Shown: positions 42,271 through 54,284, counted from the first letter of the stretch. The stretch: DNA of 64,000 nt from Plotosus lineatus (GCA_024760905.1 CM045735.1:25918249-25982248); one strand, 5' to 3'. Translations and numbers: made by a program. Notes: generated from the letters alone by a model not told the origin.

Positions 42271-44970
42271 CAGTCATCTCGTTACCTTTGCGTCCGGCGT
42301 CCTAGACGCACGATTTTTCCTCCAGACGCACAGTTTCAAACAATGTGCGTTTTTGGGATGCAAGCAATTTTCTCCCGATGGCAAAAAAAATTACACGGCA
42401 GACAAATTATTAATAACATAAACATCGCCGTTCGCTGCGCTTGACAATCGTCGCCATCTTTGTTTTGATCTCGCGACTCAACCTTGCGTGACGAGACCGG
42501 CTGATAGCAGACGAAATTTTTCCTCGCGAGACGAGAGCGACCTTCACCTCGTGGTAAGCAGACGATTTAATAAGTATTAAATTTAATAAGTATAATAGGG
42601 CCGAATATTCCAAAGTTATGTCTCAGAAAAAGCAACAAAACCTGGATAGTTTTTTCTCTGTCAAAAGCAGTGTAAATAACAAGCGAAAGGCTTCGGATAA
42701 AACGGACGAACCTGAAGTGAAACGTAGTAAAGTTCAGACATTTCAGAAGCATTGGCTGGGATTGTTCACGTGGTTGCGATATGACGAGGAAGGAGATTTT
42801 ATGTATTGTTCGGCATGCACGGACAACAAACAAGTTAATGCTATGATTCAAGCAGCAAAATGCACAAATTTCCAAAAAAGCACCCTGGATAGACACGTGC
42901 AGATCCCAGGACATAAACTCGCGCTGGAAATTCCTACATTACGCAATAACAAGAGAAAAATCGAGTACAAGGCGTCGGAAACGAAAGATAAAGTCGTTAC
43001 TGCGTTGTTAAAAATTATTCACTGGATGTCTGTGGAGGATTTGCCATTCAGTAAATTCAGCAGCATGATTCACTTAATGCATGAACTTTCTGTTTCTGAC
43101 CTGGATATTTTGAAGAAATACAAACTTTGTATTTGGAATTTTGTAATAGCATTTGTTTTTCATTCTCGATTACTTTAGCGATGCTATCCAACAAATCATG
43201 GGCAGTGAAATAAGAGTCGTAGTTGACTATTCTAGCAGATGAATCTACAGACTCATCAAATACCAAACGTCTCGTTCTGTATGCACAAATCCTCGACGAT
43301 GCCATGCAACCTTCCAATCACTACATCTCAAATGTGGAATGTACAGATTCAACTGGAAAAGGAATTGCCACATCCATAAAGAAAGAACTCGAGGCAAGAA
43401 ATGTTCCAATGGATAAGGTTATGAGCTTTGGGAGCAATGGTGCATCAGTCATGACTGGCCACAAAAATGGCGTTGCTGCAATCCTGAAGAGAGATAGCCC
43501 CCACATGATCAACGTACACTGCATCGCACATAAAATTGCTCTCTGCACCTCTCAAGCTGCTGAAAATATCCCGGCATTAAAAAAACACCAAGAAACACTG
43601 ACAGATCTCTTCTACTATTTCAAAGGAAGCAGTAAAAGACAATCATCCTTGCAGGTCATCCAAATGATCATTGATGATCCTGTGCTCAAGATCAAGGAAG
43701 TACATTCTGTTAGATGGTTGAGCTACTTTAATGCTCTCACATCAGTCTATAGGACTCTTAAGAGTTTGCTGATTTATTTCAGGGATATTGACTACACAAA
43801 GGATCCAAAGGCTGAAGGACTTAGAAGAAAAATTGCAACAGAGAAATTTGTTGCACTGACTTATGTTATGATGGATGCTATGGCACCCATTACTGCTCTT
43901 TCTCAGTTTTTCCAGACAGAGAACATAGATGTAGCGCTAGTTGGGGTGAAACTGGAACAGTGCATCAGTGACCTGGAACAAATCAAGGAGATGGAAAGTC
44001 CACACCTAATGAAGCTGAAAGAAGATATGGTGGATGGTGTGTTCAAAGAATATCACAATCTCTCCAAATCACCATTCACACTGAACAAAACCATCAATGA
44101 CTTTATTGACGAAGTGATTGGAAACATTAAAAAGCGCTTCCCTCAAGATAGTATCCTCCATGCCTTCTCTGTTCTGGGGATGAGACCACTGTCTTTCTTC
44201 CAAACCAAAGATGTTGAAGAGTATGGCAAAGATGAAATTGAAATGCTGTGTACACATTTTGGCTCTTCAAAGACTTCATCATGGGTGGAGGATGATGACA
44301 GCAGTAAGTCAAAGACATCTGAAGCAATCATCTCACCAGCAGCAACAAAGAAAGAGTGGAGACTATTGAAGAAGGTGGTTCTTGCAGAAAGATACCCAAG
44401 AGACAAGCTGAGCCATCTATGGGGCCTGATCAACCAGTATCATAAGGCAGAGTTTCCAAATCTGATCAGATTAGCACAACTTGCCTTGACATCAGCAGTG
44501 CACACAGCAGGATGTGAGAGGGGATTCTCAACACAAAACAAAATCCTCACAAAAAAAAGAAACAGGCTGCAAGTCCAAACACAACACAAACTTATGACTG
44601 TGCAATTGGCAGCAAGTGTAGATTTTGAAAAAGCACTGAATGTTTGGAAGGAAACCAAACAGAGGAGACTGTATGAACTCAAAGATTAACTTACCTTTAT
44701 ATTTTATATGTGTATCTATGAATTTTTCATATATATTTTTTTTCAATTTAATACATACAACTGTCAACATACATGGAGTACACTTTATCAATTGTGAAAT
44801 AAAGGCGTTACATGTAAATTATGGTTATTGTTGTCATATGCACTTTCAGTTTTGATAAAGAATTTTTTCAGATTATGTTTCACGACATATTGCATGCATC
44901 ATGGGACTCACACTTTTTTGACAAGGGAGTCCCATGGACTTGCAGAGTATGAATTGTAAAATTATCACTG
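42271..44970 (+). mobile_element. hAT transposon, 2.7 kb, with 8-bp target duplication
   Basis: Flanked by GTCCCTGA at 42263-42270 and 44971-44978. The ends CAGTCATCTCGTTACCTTTG and, in reverse complement, CAGTGATAATTTTACAATTC form an imperfect inverted repeat. It carries one transposase gene in the plus orientation and splits an RTE copy. The 42300-42610 leader is non-coding. Confidence 0.93.
42618..44689 (+). pseudogene. hAT transposase with an internal inversion
   Basis: Two frames flank a disrupted patch. The N-terminal frame 42618-43178 starts MSQKKQQNLDSFFSVKSSVN and has a zinc finger (MYCSAC, then LDRHVQIPGH, C-x2-C/H-x5-H) and VVTALLKIIHWMSVEDLPFS. The second frame begins TILADESTDSSNTKRLVLYA near 43226 and runs to 44689. 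It contains VMSFGSNGASVMTGHKNGVA (catalytic-region Asp/Gly block), INVHCIAHKIALCTSQAAEN, VHSVRWLSYFNALTSV, and the C-terminal hAT dimerisation region AEFPNLIRLAQLALTSAVHT, AGCERGFSTQNKILTKKRNR. Between them (about 43125-43225) the sense strand is full of stops. The antisense strand reads NYDSYFTAHDLLDSIAKVIE, NEKQMLLQNSKYK, which fits the missing sense segment. A roughly 100-bp inversion is the simplest explanation. Confidence 0.9.
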
Positions 44971-44978
44971 GTCCCTGA

Positions 44979-45965
44979 TCACATTTTCTGTGGTTGTCCA
45001 GTCATCTGGAAGCACTTCCTGGCCACCCAAAGCCTGTTTCAACTCCTCCTTGAAGACAATATGACACTCTTCCTTTTTCAACTTCCACCACATTATCTTC
45101 TACTCTTCCTTTGCCTTCTTCACTTTCCTCACCATCAGTGTCATCCTGCACACCACCATCCTATGCTGTTTGGCAACACTCTCACCCACTACTACTTTGC
45201 AGTCACTGACTTCCTTCAAATTACATCGCCTACACAAGATGTAGTCTACCTGTGTGTCCTACCTCCTTTTTTATAAGTCACCCTATGCTCCTGTTTTTTC
45301 TTGAAGAAAGTATTCACCACAGCCATTTCCATCCTTTTTGCAAAACCGATCAACATCTGTCCTCCTGTGTTCCTGTCCTGGATACCAAACCTGCCCATCA
45401 CTTCCTCGTCCCCTCTATTTCCTGCACCAACATGTCCATTGAAGTCTGCACCAATGACTACTCTTTCATCTTTGGGGGTGTTCTGCATCACTTCATCTAA
45501 CTCACTCCAGAATCTCTCCTTCTCTTCTAGCTCACATCCAGCCTGTGGGGCATAAGCACTAACAACATTGAACATCATGCCTTCAATTTCTAACTTGAGA
45601 CTCATCACTCTGTCTGACACTCTTTTCACTTCTAGAACATTCCTTAAAAACTCCTCCTTCAAGATGACTCCTACTCCATTTCTCTTCCCATCCACACCAT
45701 GAAAAAACAGCTTAAACCCTGCTCCTAAGCTTCTCGCCTTGCTACCTTTCCACCTGATCTCCTGAACACGCAGTATGTCCACCTTCCTCCTCTGCATCAT
45801 GTCAGCCAGCTCTCTACCTTTTCCTGTCATAGTTCCAACATTCAAAGTCCCTACTTTCAGTTCTAGACTCCTGCCTTTCCTCTTCTCTCTCTGCCTATGG
45901 ACACGCCTCTCCTTCTTCGACATCTTCGACCAACAGTAGTCTAATTTCCACCAACACCCTGTTGG
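44979..45965 (-). pseudogene. RTE-clade LINE, endonuclease half (split by hAT)
   Basis: The 5' part of the RTE at 40333-42262. From about 45923 it reads MSKKERRVHRQREKRKGRSL, KVGTLNVGTMTGKGRELADM, ILRVQEIRWKGSKARSLGAG (catalytic Glu), GVDGKRNGVGVILKEEFLRN, MMFNVVSAYAPQAGCELEEK, VVIGADFNGHVGAGNRGDEE (Asp/Asn), and a frame break near 45246. It is the only copy preserving what looks like the true N-terminus (Met at 45923 with a basic leader). Upstream 5' UTR text (CCAACACCCTGTTGGTTAAC) extends to about 45965 and recurs at 59.4 kb. Confidence 0.93.
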
Positions 45966-46303
45966 TTAACAGCAATGATGGCGGTCATTCCTCCTCTGCA
46001 TCATGTCAGCCAGGTCTCTATCTTGCAAGGTGATGCAAATCAGAAGTATTACCCCCCCACATCATCCTATACATTAATCATCATCATACCCAATGTATAT
46101 TATTTTTACACTGTTATACATTGACTACAACCATTTAACACTACATAATTATTAACTTATTTCATCATTATTACATCATCAGAAAATCTCCACTTTTTTG
46201 TACTTATTTTGTATTTTTTGATTCACGTACATGGTATTTAACACTCCATCCTGGAAACCAAAGTGGTAATTTCCAGACTTTACAACACTATTTTCTTAGA
46301 CTA

Positions 46304-47508
46304 CAGTAGGCCCTTGACTATTCGCGGTTTTGCACTCACGGTTTGAGTATTCACGGACTCCCGAGCAACTCGCACGTGATTCAAATTCAGCCAATGGCTG
46401 TCCTCCTTTCTGCTGATTGGTTGAGGTGATGTAATGCCCCTTTTTCCTCATTCGTGCACAAATAGCCTTTTTTTTAGTGTGTTTTAATTACTAGTTAAGT
46501 TTTGTAGTGTCACTCAAATGCCTGCTTAAGCAGCAGAAAAAGGTAATGAGGTTGGATGTCTCTTCTGAAGAAATAAGACTTTCTCAACAGCTTCATCTGA
46601 AGTCACGTCATTGCTGAAGAGGAATAATAGTCTGAACTGTTGTAAAACACTCCACTATTAAAGTCTTTTTTAATTATTATTCCAGTACATGACCTAAGGT
46701 AATGTTTAAAATGTTTGTGTGTTATATTTTATTTACTGTGGTGTAGCATGTTTCTCATTGTGTTTTGTTTATCCAATTTATTACATTTCTTGTTCTTTTA
46801 TGTCCTTTTTGTTATGGCCTGTGTTTTGGGGGACTTTGATTTTGGCTCTGTGCATCTAACTGTTTACTTCCTGAAGGGCGTGGCTGAGCTGCTGGGTAGC
46901 GCACACCTGAATTCATTAGTCTCCTTTACTCCCAATAAACAAAAGCACGCTCACCTCTGTGCCAGAGGATTAAGTCACATCAACATCACCGCTTCTTTGG
47001 TTTGTAGCGCCTCTTACTCTATCACTCTAAAATTCTGTTTTGTACTTGCTCCGGCTGGGAGGCGTGGCTGAGCTGCTCGGACTTAATGCAGTTAATACCC
47101 GAATTCAGTGATGTCATGCCTAATGCAATACAGTACGTTCCTCTACTGGGCATTTTTGAAAACTACAGTGCTGTATGTTTATAAGGAGAATGCATTGAAA
47201 GGTGTTTTTATGCGTATGCTGTATAATGTTTATATTTTATCATCAATAAATATAACAGTAAAAATTGAAGTTTTTCTTCATCATTACTACATTTTACTAC
47301 ATTAATACTGAATTAATGAGTAAGACTGTCTATAGAATGTGTTTAAGAAGCATATTTTAGTAATAGATACGTAGTATTTTACTTCTGCTGCTCATTTGCG
47401 CATGTAACATGATACATGGGGTTTTACTTCTGGGTACAGAACTCGCGGATTATCTCGATTTGCGGGACGGCCTGGAACCGAACCCCCACGAATGTCAAGG
47501 GCCTACTG
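46304..47508. mobile_element. MITE with CAGTAGGCCCTTGAC termini
   Basis: 1205 bp. Ends CAGTAGGCCCTTGACTATTC and GTCAAGGGCCTACTG, with TA at 46302-46303 and 47509-47510. Same family, opposite orientation, as 4311-6386. No coding capacity found. Confidence 0.93.
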
Positions 47509-47681
47509 TATCATGAAACACTGTAAACTTTAAGGTAAATCTACCTTAAACAATACCCATCCTTTCCAACATCCTTTCCAACATATTCAGTAGTTTAACC
47601 GAAAGATACAAAGTCATGTCATGAACCCATATCATCAAATTAGGCACCATATTTTTAAATATTTATACATCCATTTAACTG

Positions 47682-47688
<7 letters not shown>

Positions 47689-47723
<35 letters not shown>
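47689..47723. repeat. (GA)n microsatellite
   Basis: About 17 GA units. Confidence 0.95.
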
Positions 47724-47727
<4 letters not shown>

Positions 47728-47871
47728 TTCTGAGTAGATCCTTCCGTAAGAGAGTGCTCAATACATTTTCTTATATACTAATATACTAGTATATATTGTT
47801 ATGTATGGAAATTTAGAATAGGAAAAGTCCCCTTGAAACCACCAAAATAAGGCAAACAAGGATATACAGTT

Positions 47872-48178
47872 GGCCCCCTAGTTAGGAAGCCCCCTGGGTA
47901 CGAAATCCCTGGGTTACGAGGAACATTTTTCTAAGTTTACTTCCCCGGTAAACGAAAACTACTCCCTCTTACGAAAAGAAATTCAAACGCGCCAATAAAA
48001 ATTTCACACGATGCACGAGTTACTCTTTCATTGGCTGTTTCTCAACATCCCGCCCCGCTGGCCTCGCATTGTGTAGGTGGGATGACGCAGAACCAGGAGA
48101 CCTTAGAGCGGAAATACAGTGAGGACCTCTGATCTTTCAAAAGGTACTGTAATTACACATTAAATAAAACATCCCCGC

Positions 48179-48235
<57 letters not shown>

Positions 48236-48244
48236 TAGAGAGAA

Positions 48245-48275
<31 letters not shown>

Positions 48276-48506
48276 GAGAGAGTTATCTCCTTAGTTGTTA
48301 GTTTAGTTTAGTTGTTTAATTCAGTAAATGTTTAATAAATGTGGGCACATTTGAGCTCATCTGGAATTCCGAGCCCTCAAGGAATCAAGTTAAAGTTGAG
48401 TTTGGACCTCATTTGTCAAGCAGGGAATGCGCTTTGAATTCCACGTCTTGTGGGCGTGGTCCGCAACGCTAGAATAAAACGTGTATTTTATACATTGTAA
48501 TGCGTC

Positions 48507-48565
<59 letters not shown>

Positions 48566-48891
48566 CAGGGGTGTGTGTGTGTGTGTGTGTCTTAATAAAA
48601 AATGTTTAATACTGGTTTAATTAATAAATGTGTTAATAAAATGATGTAATATGTTAATAAAATGTTTAAATGGTTTAATAAATAATTTTCATTTACTTTT
48701 AACACATATTTCATACAAAATTGGTGTACTTTTATCAATTTTAAAGGGTTTATGCGGTTTATCCAGTCCACAGACTGGAGCCTTGGAACGAATCAGGCGT
48801 TTAACATGTAAAATGCGACCCCTACTGACGAAATCCCTGCATTACGAAAAAGCTGCTAAAACGGATTAATTTCGTAGGTCGGGGACCGACT
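47872..48891. mobile_element. MITE with CAGTTGGCCCCCTAGTTA termini, inside an LTR
   Basis: Starts CAGTTGGCCCCCTAGTTAGG; the right end in reverse complement is GAGTCGGTCCCCGACCTACG. It splits the LTR between GGATATA and CATTCAAG, as comparison with the other LTR shows. The interior holds (GT)n/(GA)n at 48183-48282 and 48511-48590. Related fragments lie at 9001-9131 and 22893-23418. Confidence 0.85.
48183..48590. repeat. (GT)n and (GA)n microsatellites
   Basis: Two compound blocks, 48183-48282 and 48511-48590, each GT followed by GA, separated by MITE sequence. Confidence 0.95.
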
Positions 48892-49141
48892 CCATTCAAG
48901 AAAATTGAATAATATTAACAAGGCAAAATAATAGCTTACAGTTTAGAGCTAAATACAAATAGAACAAGGGTCACAAAATAAGGATATTAGGATAATTGCA
49001 TACTCATAACACTCTCCCCCTTAATGAAAAGAAAGTTTTGTAGAAACTTTCTGCTGAGAGTAATGTTAAATAATTCAATTCATAAAACATACAGCATCAA
49101 AATTCACAAACATTTCAAACTCTCGACAGTGCATCAGCAAA

Positions 49142-49950
49142 AACATTGATTTAAACATATTTTATTCAGTCAAGAAAAGGATTGGGCACTGTTACATATG
49201 CCTAATGGATTCTATCAGACGAGTCCCCACTTGTTATGGATAGGAACATTTACAGGATTGAAATTGCCCCGTGAAACCAGCAAAGCACGACAGACCACGA
49301 CATAAACTATATACAGTTTAATATTATGTACAAAATAAGACAAAATTCATAACTTACATCTTAAAGCTAAACCACATACAAATTAACAAAGGGTCCCATA
49401 GTCACCAAGCACCCGCAGCAGGGTAAATTTAGAGATGGCGCATGTGCTGGCGGGGAAAGGCTTGCCATCCTGAGTGTCAAAGGAAACAAATGATGACCAT
49501 CCTCGGGTGGACTGTGTGTGAACGTGGATGATGGACTTTGACAATGAAGTCTCAAACAGCGAAACTTGGTTGATGCGCGTTCCATTGTTCACCTTAGATG
49601 AGTTGATCTGCTGAGATGATCTGCCCGAAGAGACACGAGGTGACTAGAAGAGACTGGAGGAGTCGGCAACAGGTCCTTAATATAGATTCCCTAATGTTCG
49701 GGAATTTCCCATTCTGGAAAATTCCACAATCACCTGACCTGCCACTAGGGCACATTGGTCCCCTTATGGAAAATTCCAGACCCACACAGCTGAGTCACAC
49801 CATGTGACTCTGTTCACAGCACATTAACTGAACATAATTACACTCAACATTCATTATTTTTATATTTACATTTACACAAATATTTACATGCCCATAACAG
49901 GCACAAGTTATCCAACTTAAAAAAGCCTTCTCCTTCGACAAGACATTTGT
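49142..49950 (-). mobile_element. 3'-end fragment of the CR1-group LINE inside gypsy RNase H
   Basis: Outside the LTR insertion, 49142-49185 and about 49905-49950 match the 3' end of the LINE at 10640-10720 (TTAAACATATTTTATTCA, AAGTTATCCAACTTA). It separates the gypsy KGKD and DALSR codons, so it is a short retrotransposed LINE tail. Confidence 0.65.
49191..49899 (-). mobile_element. LTR-derived insertion (solo-like) with 5-bp target duplication
   Basis: Begins TGTTACATATGCC, has a leader with GACGAGTCCCCACT, then a longer LTR from about 49232 (TGTTATGGATAGGAAC) to CATAACA at 49899. It is flanked by GGCAC at 49186-49190 and 49900-49904. Related to the gypsy LTRs around it. It looks like a recombined remnant of one LTR element. 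Confidence 0.75.
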
Positions 49951-52074
49951 CTTTACCCTTAATGTGCTTAATAACAAGATTGAACCCTTACAAGGTTAAA
50001 CTCCACCGCATGAGCCTATGAGTTTTATTCTTCCTTTTGTGAGGAAAAGTCAAGGGATTGTGATCAGTAAAGACTTCAACTGGAAAAGTAGTTGTACATA
50101 AGTACTGTACACTTCAAAATGCTGCAAAGCTAACAAAAGAGACAATGTTTCCTATTCAATTGTAGAGTGATTTCTTTGATGCTTATCAAACCTTTTTGAA
50201 AAAGAACACACCAGATGATCAATACCTGAACCATGCTCTTAAATCAGGACACCACCTGCACCCACATCACTTGCATCAATTTGCAACTTAAAAGCTTTTT
50301 TGAAATTTGGTGCCTGTAACACAGGAGAATACATGAGAATGGCCTTGACTTTCTCAAATGCCGCTTGACAACTGCTATCCCACTGAAATTTAATCCTTTT
50401 ACCCAAAAGGTTTGTAAGTGGAAGGACAACATCTGAGAAATATCGACAACATTTCCTATAATAGCCTGCCAAGAATCTCATGAGTTCTCTCTTACAGCGT
50501 GGAATAGGAAAATGTACAACAGCCTCCACTTTGGCATTAACTGGCTATATCTGGCCGTGCCCTACAACATGCCCTAAAAATACAACTTGTGCCTTTCCGA
50601 ATTCACATTTCGCAAGGCTGACAGTCAAATTCGCTCCAGACAGTTTTTCAAAGATTGTATTCTTTTCAAATGGTCTTCCCACTCCATGGCATAGATGACA
50701 ACAGCGTCCATGTATCCTTCTACACCTTCAAGACCTGAAGTAACATTGTTGACAAGCCGTTGAAACGTTGCTGGTGTGTTTTTCAAGCCGAACAACATTA
50801 CTTTGTATTGATAGAGTCCATCAGGCGTAACAAAAGCAGACATCTTCTTCGCACACTCTTTGAGCGGAACCTGCCAGAACCCCTTCAAAAGGTCAAACTT
50901 GCTTATATACTTGGCTTGACCAATTTGATCAATGCAACCATCCATTCTCGGTATTGGATAAGAGTCAGTTCGTGAGAGAGCATTGACAGTCTTCATGTCA
51001 GCACAGCAGCGCCAACCACCTCCAGAACTCTTCAGTACAAGAACACAAGGTGAACTCCACGGACTGTCACTGGGTTCAATGATGTCATTGTCCAACATGT
51101 ACTTCACTTCTTTCCACAGAATTTCACTCTTTAACCATGGCAAAAACTTCAGGATCAAATTCTCCCTCATCAATATAATGGTTTAAAACAATTTTCAAAA
51201 TCTGAGATTTTCTCATAGCAGGTTTTGCCCCAAGTTTGAAAGTAGAGATTTGCAACAAATCAGATTTGTGCAAGGCACCAATTTTCTCAGGAGTAGGGGA
51301 TTTAAGAAAATCCTCAAGTGTAAACACCATTTTGCTGATTTCACAATTAAAATATCAATCGGTATCAATTTAATAAAATGTCTCAATCCCAAGTGAATTA
51401 GATCCCAGACGAGCCCCCACTTTGTTATTTATGTAAATATAGAATAAGAAAACTCCCTGTGAAACCAGCAAAATAAGACAAACAAGGATATACATTCAAG
51501 AAAATTTAATAATATTAACAAAATAAATCAAAATAATAGCTTACAGTTTAGAGCTAAACAAAATACAAATAGAACAAGGGTCACAAAATAAGTGCGATAG
51601 GAGCGCAATAGCTGGGGGTCAAATCACACTTGTCAAAAGTCTTGAATGATGATAATCCGTGCGACGATTATTGATGAACACGGATGATGGACTTGAATGA
51701 TGATCTCGGAGGATGAACTCAGAGGATGATGCGCGTTGGATGATGCCCCTTGGATGATCCCCACTGAGCCGGTCGACAACTGGTCCTTATACAGATTTTC
51801 TAAAATTCGGGAATGTTCCTGTTCTCGAATGTTCTAATCATATGACCAGTCACAGGGCACATGTGCAACTAGGTCAATCTCGAAGTTTCCATAATATGCT
51901 GGAAAGTTCAAGACCCAATTAGACTATGCAGGCAAAATAACTGTGACCCCAAAACGACTGAGTAATACCATATGTTACCATTTATAGCACACTAACGGAA
52001 TATAATTACATACTCATAGCATTTATAAATTCATTATCTTTATATTTACATTTATTAATTACATACTCATAATA

Positions 52075-52088
52075 TATATACTTATATA

Positions 52089-52171
<83 letters not shown>
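52075..52171. repeat. (TA)n-(CA)n compound microsatellite
   Basis: A short TA tract followed by about 38 CA units, at the edge of both the gypsy element and the next MITE. Confidence 0.95.
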
Positions 52172-52176
<5 letters not shown>

Positions 52177-53047
52177 ATGCCTCGGTTTAACAGACTAATG
52201 GGGGAACACTGGTCCGAAGTACCCGATTGTCCGAAGTTTCCGATTCCATATATTTCAACGATTACGTTATGAAAAACTTTTACTTAAGCACACTATGTAA
52301 TCTGCAAATGTAAATACTGTACCTATACTCTGTAAATGTACACCATAAGATAGTAAATGTCGACAGTACAGTATGTCGAAAATAGAAATGTGTTAAATAT
52401 CATTCAGGCTTACCAATAGATGAGCAGGTGTTGCTTGATATGATGCTATGATCGTATAGTGGGAGACTCAGAATTTTACTATTCTGAGTCACTGGAGCTT
52501 TGCAGCTCCATTGATGTACACGTACTGCTGGTTTCAGGCTGTTGAGGAGTTGAAGACTGTAAGCCTGACGTAGACGGTGTTGGTATCCCTGGTGCATCAG
52601 CTGAGCCGGCAGTTTTTTTGATCTGAAGTAAGTGTCAAACTTCAACTGCTTGCCACTCGAGAATTGCTCTCTTATTATTGTTTCTCATAAATTTCTGAGA
52701 TTTGCATAATGAGCAAACACTTCTCTGTTCTTAGAATAATCGACATAGAGTAGCACTAAGTCAAGAGCACTGCGCACTTCAGAAAGTTTGGGCAGCGTAA
52801 CCGGCATCTCGTCTTCGTCCTCGCTGCTGCTACTGTAAAAAGGGGCAAAAAAATGTCAAAATACATGGACCAAACAACTACACGTGTTGCTACACAGATG
52901 TAAATAATGCGACCTCTGGTCATCTAGCGGTCACTTTTGGAAACAACGGCCCGCGTCCGGACAATCCGGACTAGTCAGAAGATACAGATTTTGTCCGTTG
53001 CATCAAAAATCCGTTAAAGCGAAGTCCGTAAAACCGAGGCATGAGTG
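52172..53047. mobile_element. MITE with CACTCATGCCTCGGTTT termini
   Basis: 876 bp. The left CACTCATGCCTCGGTTTAAC and the right, in reverse complement CACTCATGCCTCGGTTTTAC, match for over 20 bases. It is sandwiched between CA arrays. There is a TA on the right but not clearly on the left. Termini suggest pogo/Tigger-type mobilisation (inference). Confidence 0.88.
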
Positions 53048-53049
53048 TA

Positions 53050-53051
53050 TA

Positions 53052-53123
<72 letters not shown>

Positions 53124-53168
53124 CAAAAATAAAAGGACAGGACAAAAGACTTTCTATTGAAACTCCAT

Positions 53169-53264
<96 letters not shown>
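53050..53264. repeat. (CA)n-(TA)n compound arrays
   Basis: CA array (53053-53107) running into TA (53108-53124), a 50-bp spacer, then a long TA array (53177-53264). Derived HTH and YIY frames are artefacts. Confidence 0.96.
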
Positions 53265-53266
<2 letters not shown>

Positions 53267-53279
53267 TTCCCTTATACCC

Positions 53280-54270
53280 AACCCAACTTTCTTATGTGGT
53301 GATAAAACTCCTCTTTTGGCTCCATCATCCAGCATCCCCTTGCTCCTACCAAACATGTTTTATCTCTTTGAATTTTACACAGCAATCTTACTCCTTTAAT
53401 TTTCAGTATCTAATCTTTGGTTGACTTGTCATACTCCACCTCTTCTTTTACCGCTGAAGTAATCCTACCGAATACAATCTAATGCTTTCTCACAACAATA
53501 TGCCTTATCTCCACCATACCACAAAGTATGTATTCACAGCTTTTCATCCAAAATCTTCCACCATCTGTGTTTCAGCATCCTCGTCTTTACCTGTGCTCAC
53601 TTCCTCGTCATATCCATTCCCCTTACCAACATGCCGATTGGGAACGCTCTCAACAACTCCATTTAACTCCCTCCAGAGGTCATCCTTCCCATATCTCACA
53701 GACCCAACTTGTGGGCTATATGCATTGAAAACATCCGACAATATGCCTTCATTTACTACCTTGACACTCTTCATTCTGTCAAACTTTCTGTTCACTTCTG
53801 ACACACTGTTGATGAGATCTTCGTTCAAAATTACTCCTATACTAATTCTCTTGTCACCCACAGCATGGAAGAAAATATTGAATCCACTTCTAATGTTCCT
53901 GCCCTTGTTCCCTTTCCACCTGTTTTCTTGGACACAGAACTGTCCATCTGCCTTTCTTCATTCCATCATATCAGCCAACTCTCTCCATTTCCCAGTCATC
54001 TTGACCACATTCAAAGTGCCAACTCTGTTGCAATAAATTGTCTCCTCCTTCTCGGTCTCTGGATGCATTTTCCTTCTTGTCTCCTTAGCCCAAAAGTGGC
54101 CCAACTTCAGCTCATATCTTGCTAGCCAACAATTCTAGAGGCAGTCGTCCTTAGCCCAGGCTTCAGCCAGTCTGGTATGAACGCTCTCATCTGAAATACA
54201 CATTTGATTTGGCACTGGTTTTACACTATAGATGCCATTTTTGACTCAACCCTTCCCGTTTACAAAGACT
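53280..54270 (-). pseudogene. Diverged RTE-type LINE endonuclease remnant
   Basis: From 53861 the minus strand reads MGDKRISIGVILNEDLINSV, SEVNRKFDRMKSVKVVNEGI, LSDVFNAYSPQVGSVRYGKD, DLWRELNGVVESVPN. These align block by block with GVGVILKEEFLRNVLEVKR and YAPQAGCELEEKERFW of the main RTE family but are clearly divergent. The upstream 5' UTR-like text to about 54270 also resembles the RTE leader at 59.4-59.6 kb. No RT is present. It is a separate, older RTE subfamily or a strongly decayed copy. Confidence 0.75.
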
Positions 54271-54284
54271 TAAACTAGACTAAA

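Larger units (their letters stand above)
49060..51330 (-). pseudogene. Gypsy gag-pol remnant: gag N-terminus, RT, RNase H
   Basis: From 51330 the minus strand reads MVFTLEDFLKSPTPEKIGAL, HKSDLLQISTFKLGAK (gag-like N-terminus). It passes after about 60 codons into RT text: LVLKSSGGGWRCCADMKTVN, SYPIPRMDGCIDQIGQAKYI, SKFDLLKGFWQVPL, FVTPDGLYQYKVMLFGLKNT (all recognisable gypsy RT). The catalytic YxDD box is YMDA (VEGYMDAVVIYAMEWEDHLK). From 50529 it continues RELMRFLAGYYRKCCRYFSD and LQIDASDVGAGGVLI (RNase H). Near 50060 a damaged frame gives TDHNPLTF-like and HIKGKD. The end of that motif, DALSR, resumes only at about 49125, because a LINE tail and an LTR copy are inserted between. Most of gag, the protease and the integrase are missing. 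Described only as a dead remnant. Confidence 0.82.
47797..52074 (-). mobile_element. Ty3/gypsy-type LTR retrotransposon, degenerate, with nested insertions
   Basis: Minus-strand element. The downstream LTR (47797-49011) starts TGTTATG and ends CATAACA, preceded by polypurine AAGGGGGAGAGTG at 49012-49024. The upstream LTR (51423 to about 52074) starts TGTTATTTATG and is followed in element sense by a primer-binding-site-like AAGTGGGGGCTCGTCTGGG. The LTRs share TAGCTTACAGTTTAGAGCTA and AATAGAACAAGGGTCACAAA. The downstream LTR holds a MITE (47872-48891) and has lost about 450 bp. The interior keeps a gag-like N-terminus, RT and RNase H but no integrase. Confidence 0.85.

Noticed and set aside
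43057..43317. Antisense frame in the hAT element as a separate gene
   Set aside because: Only the middle portion is protein-like, and it fits exactly into the gap of the sense transposase. A local inversion explains it better than an overlapping gene.
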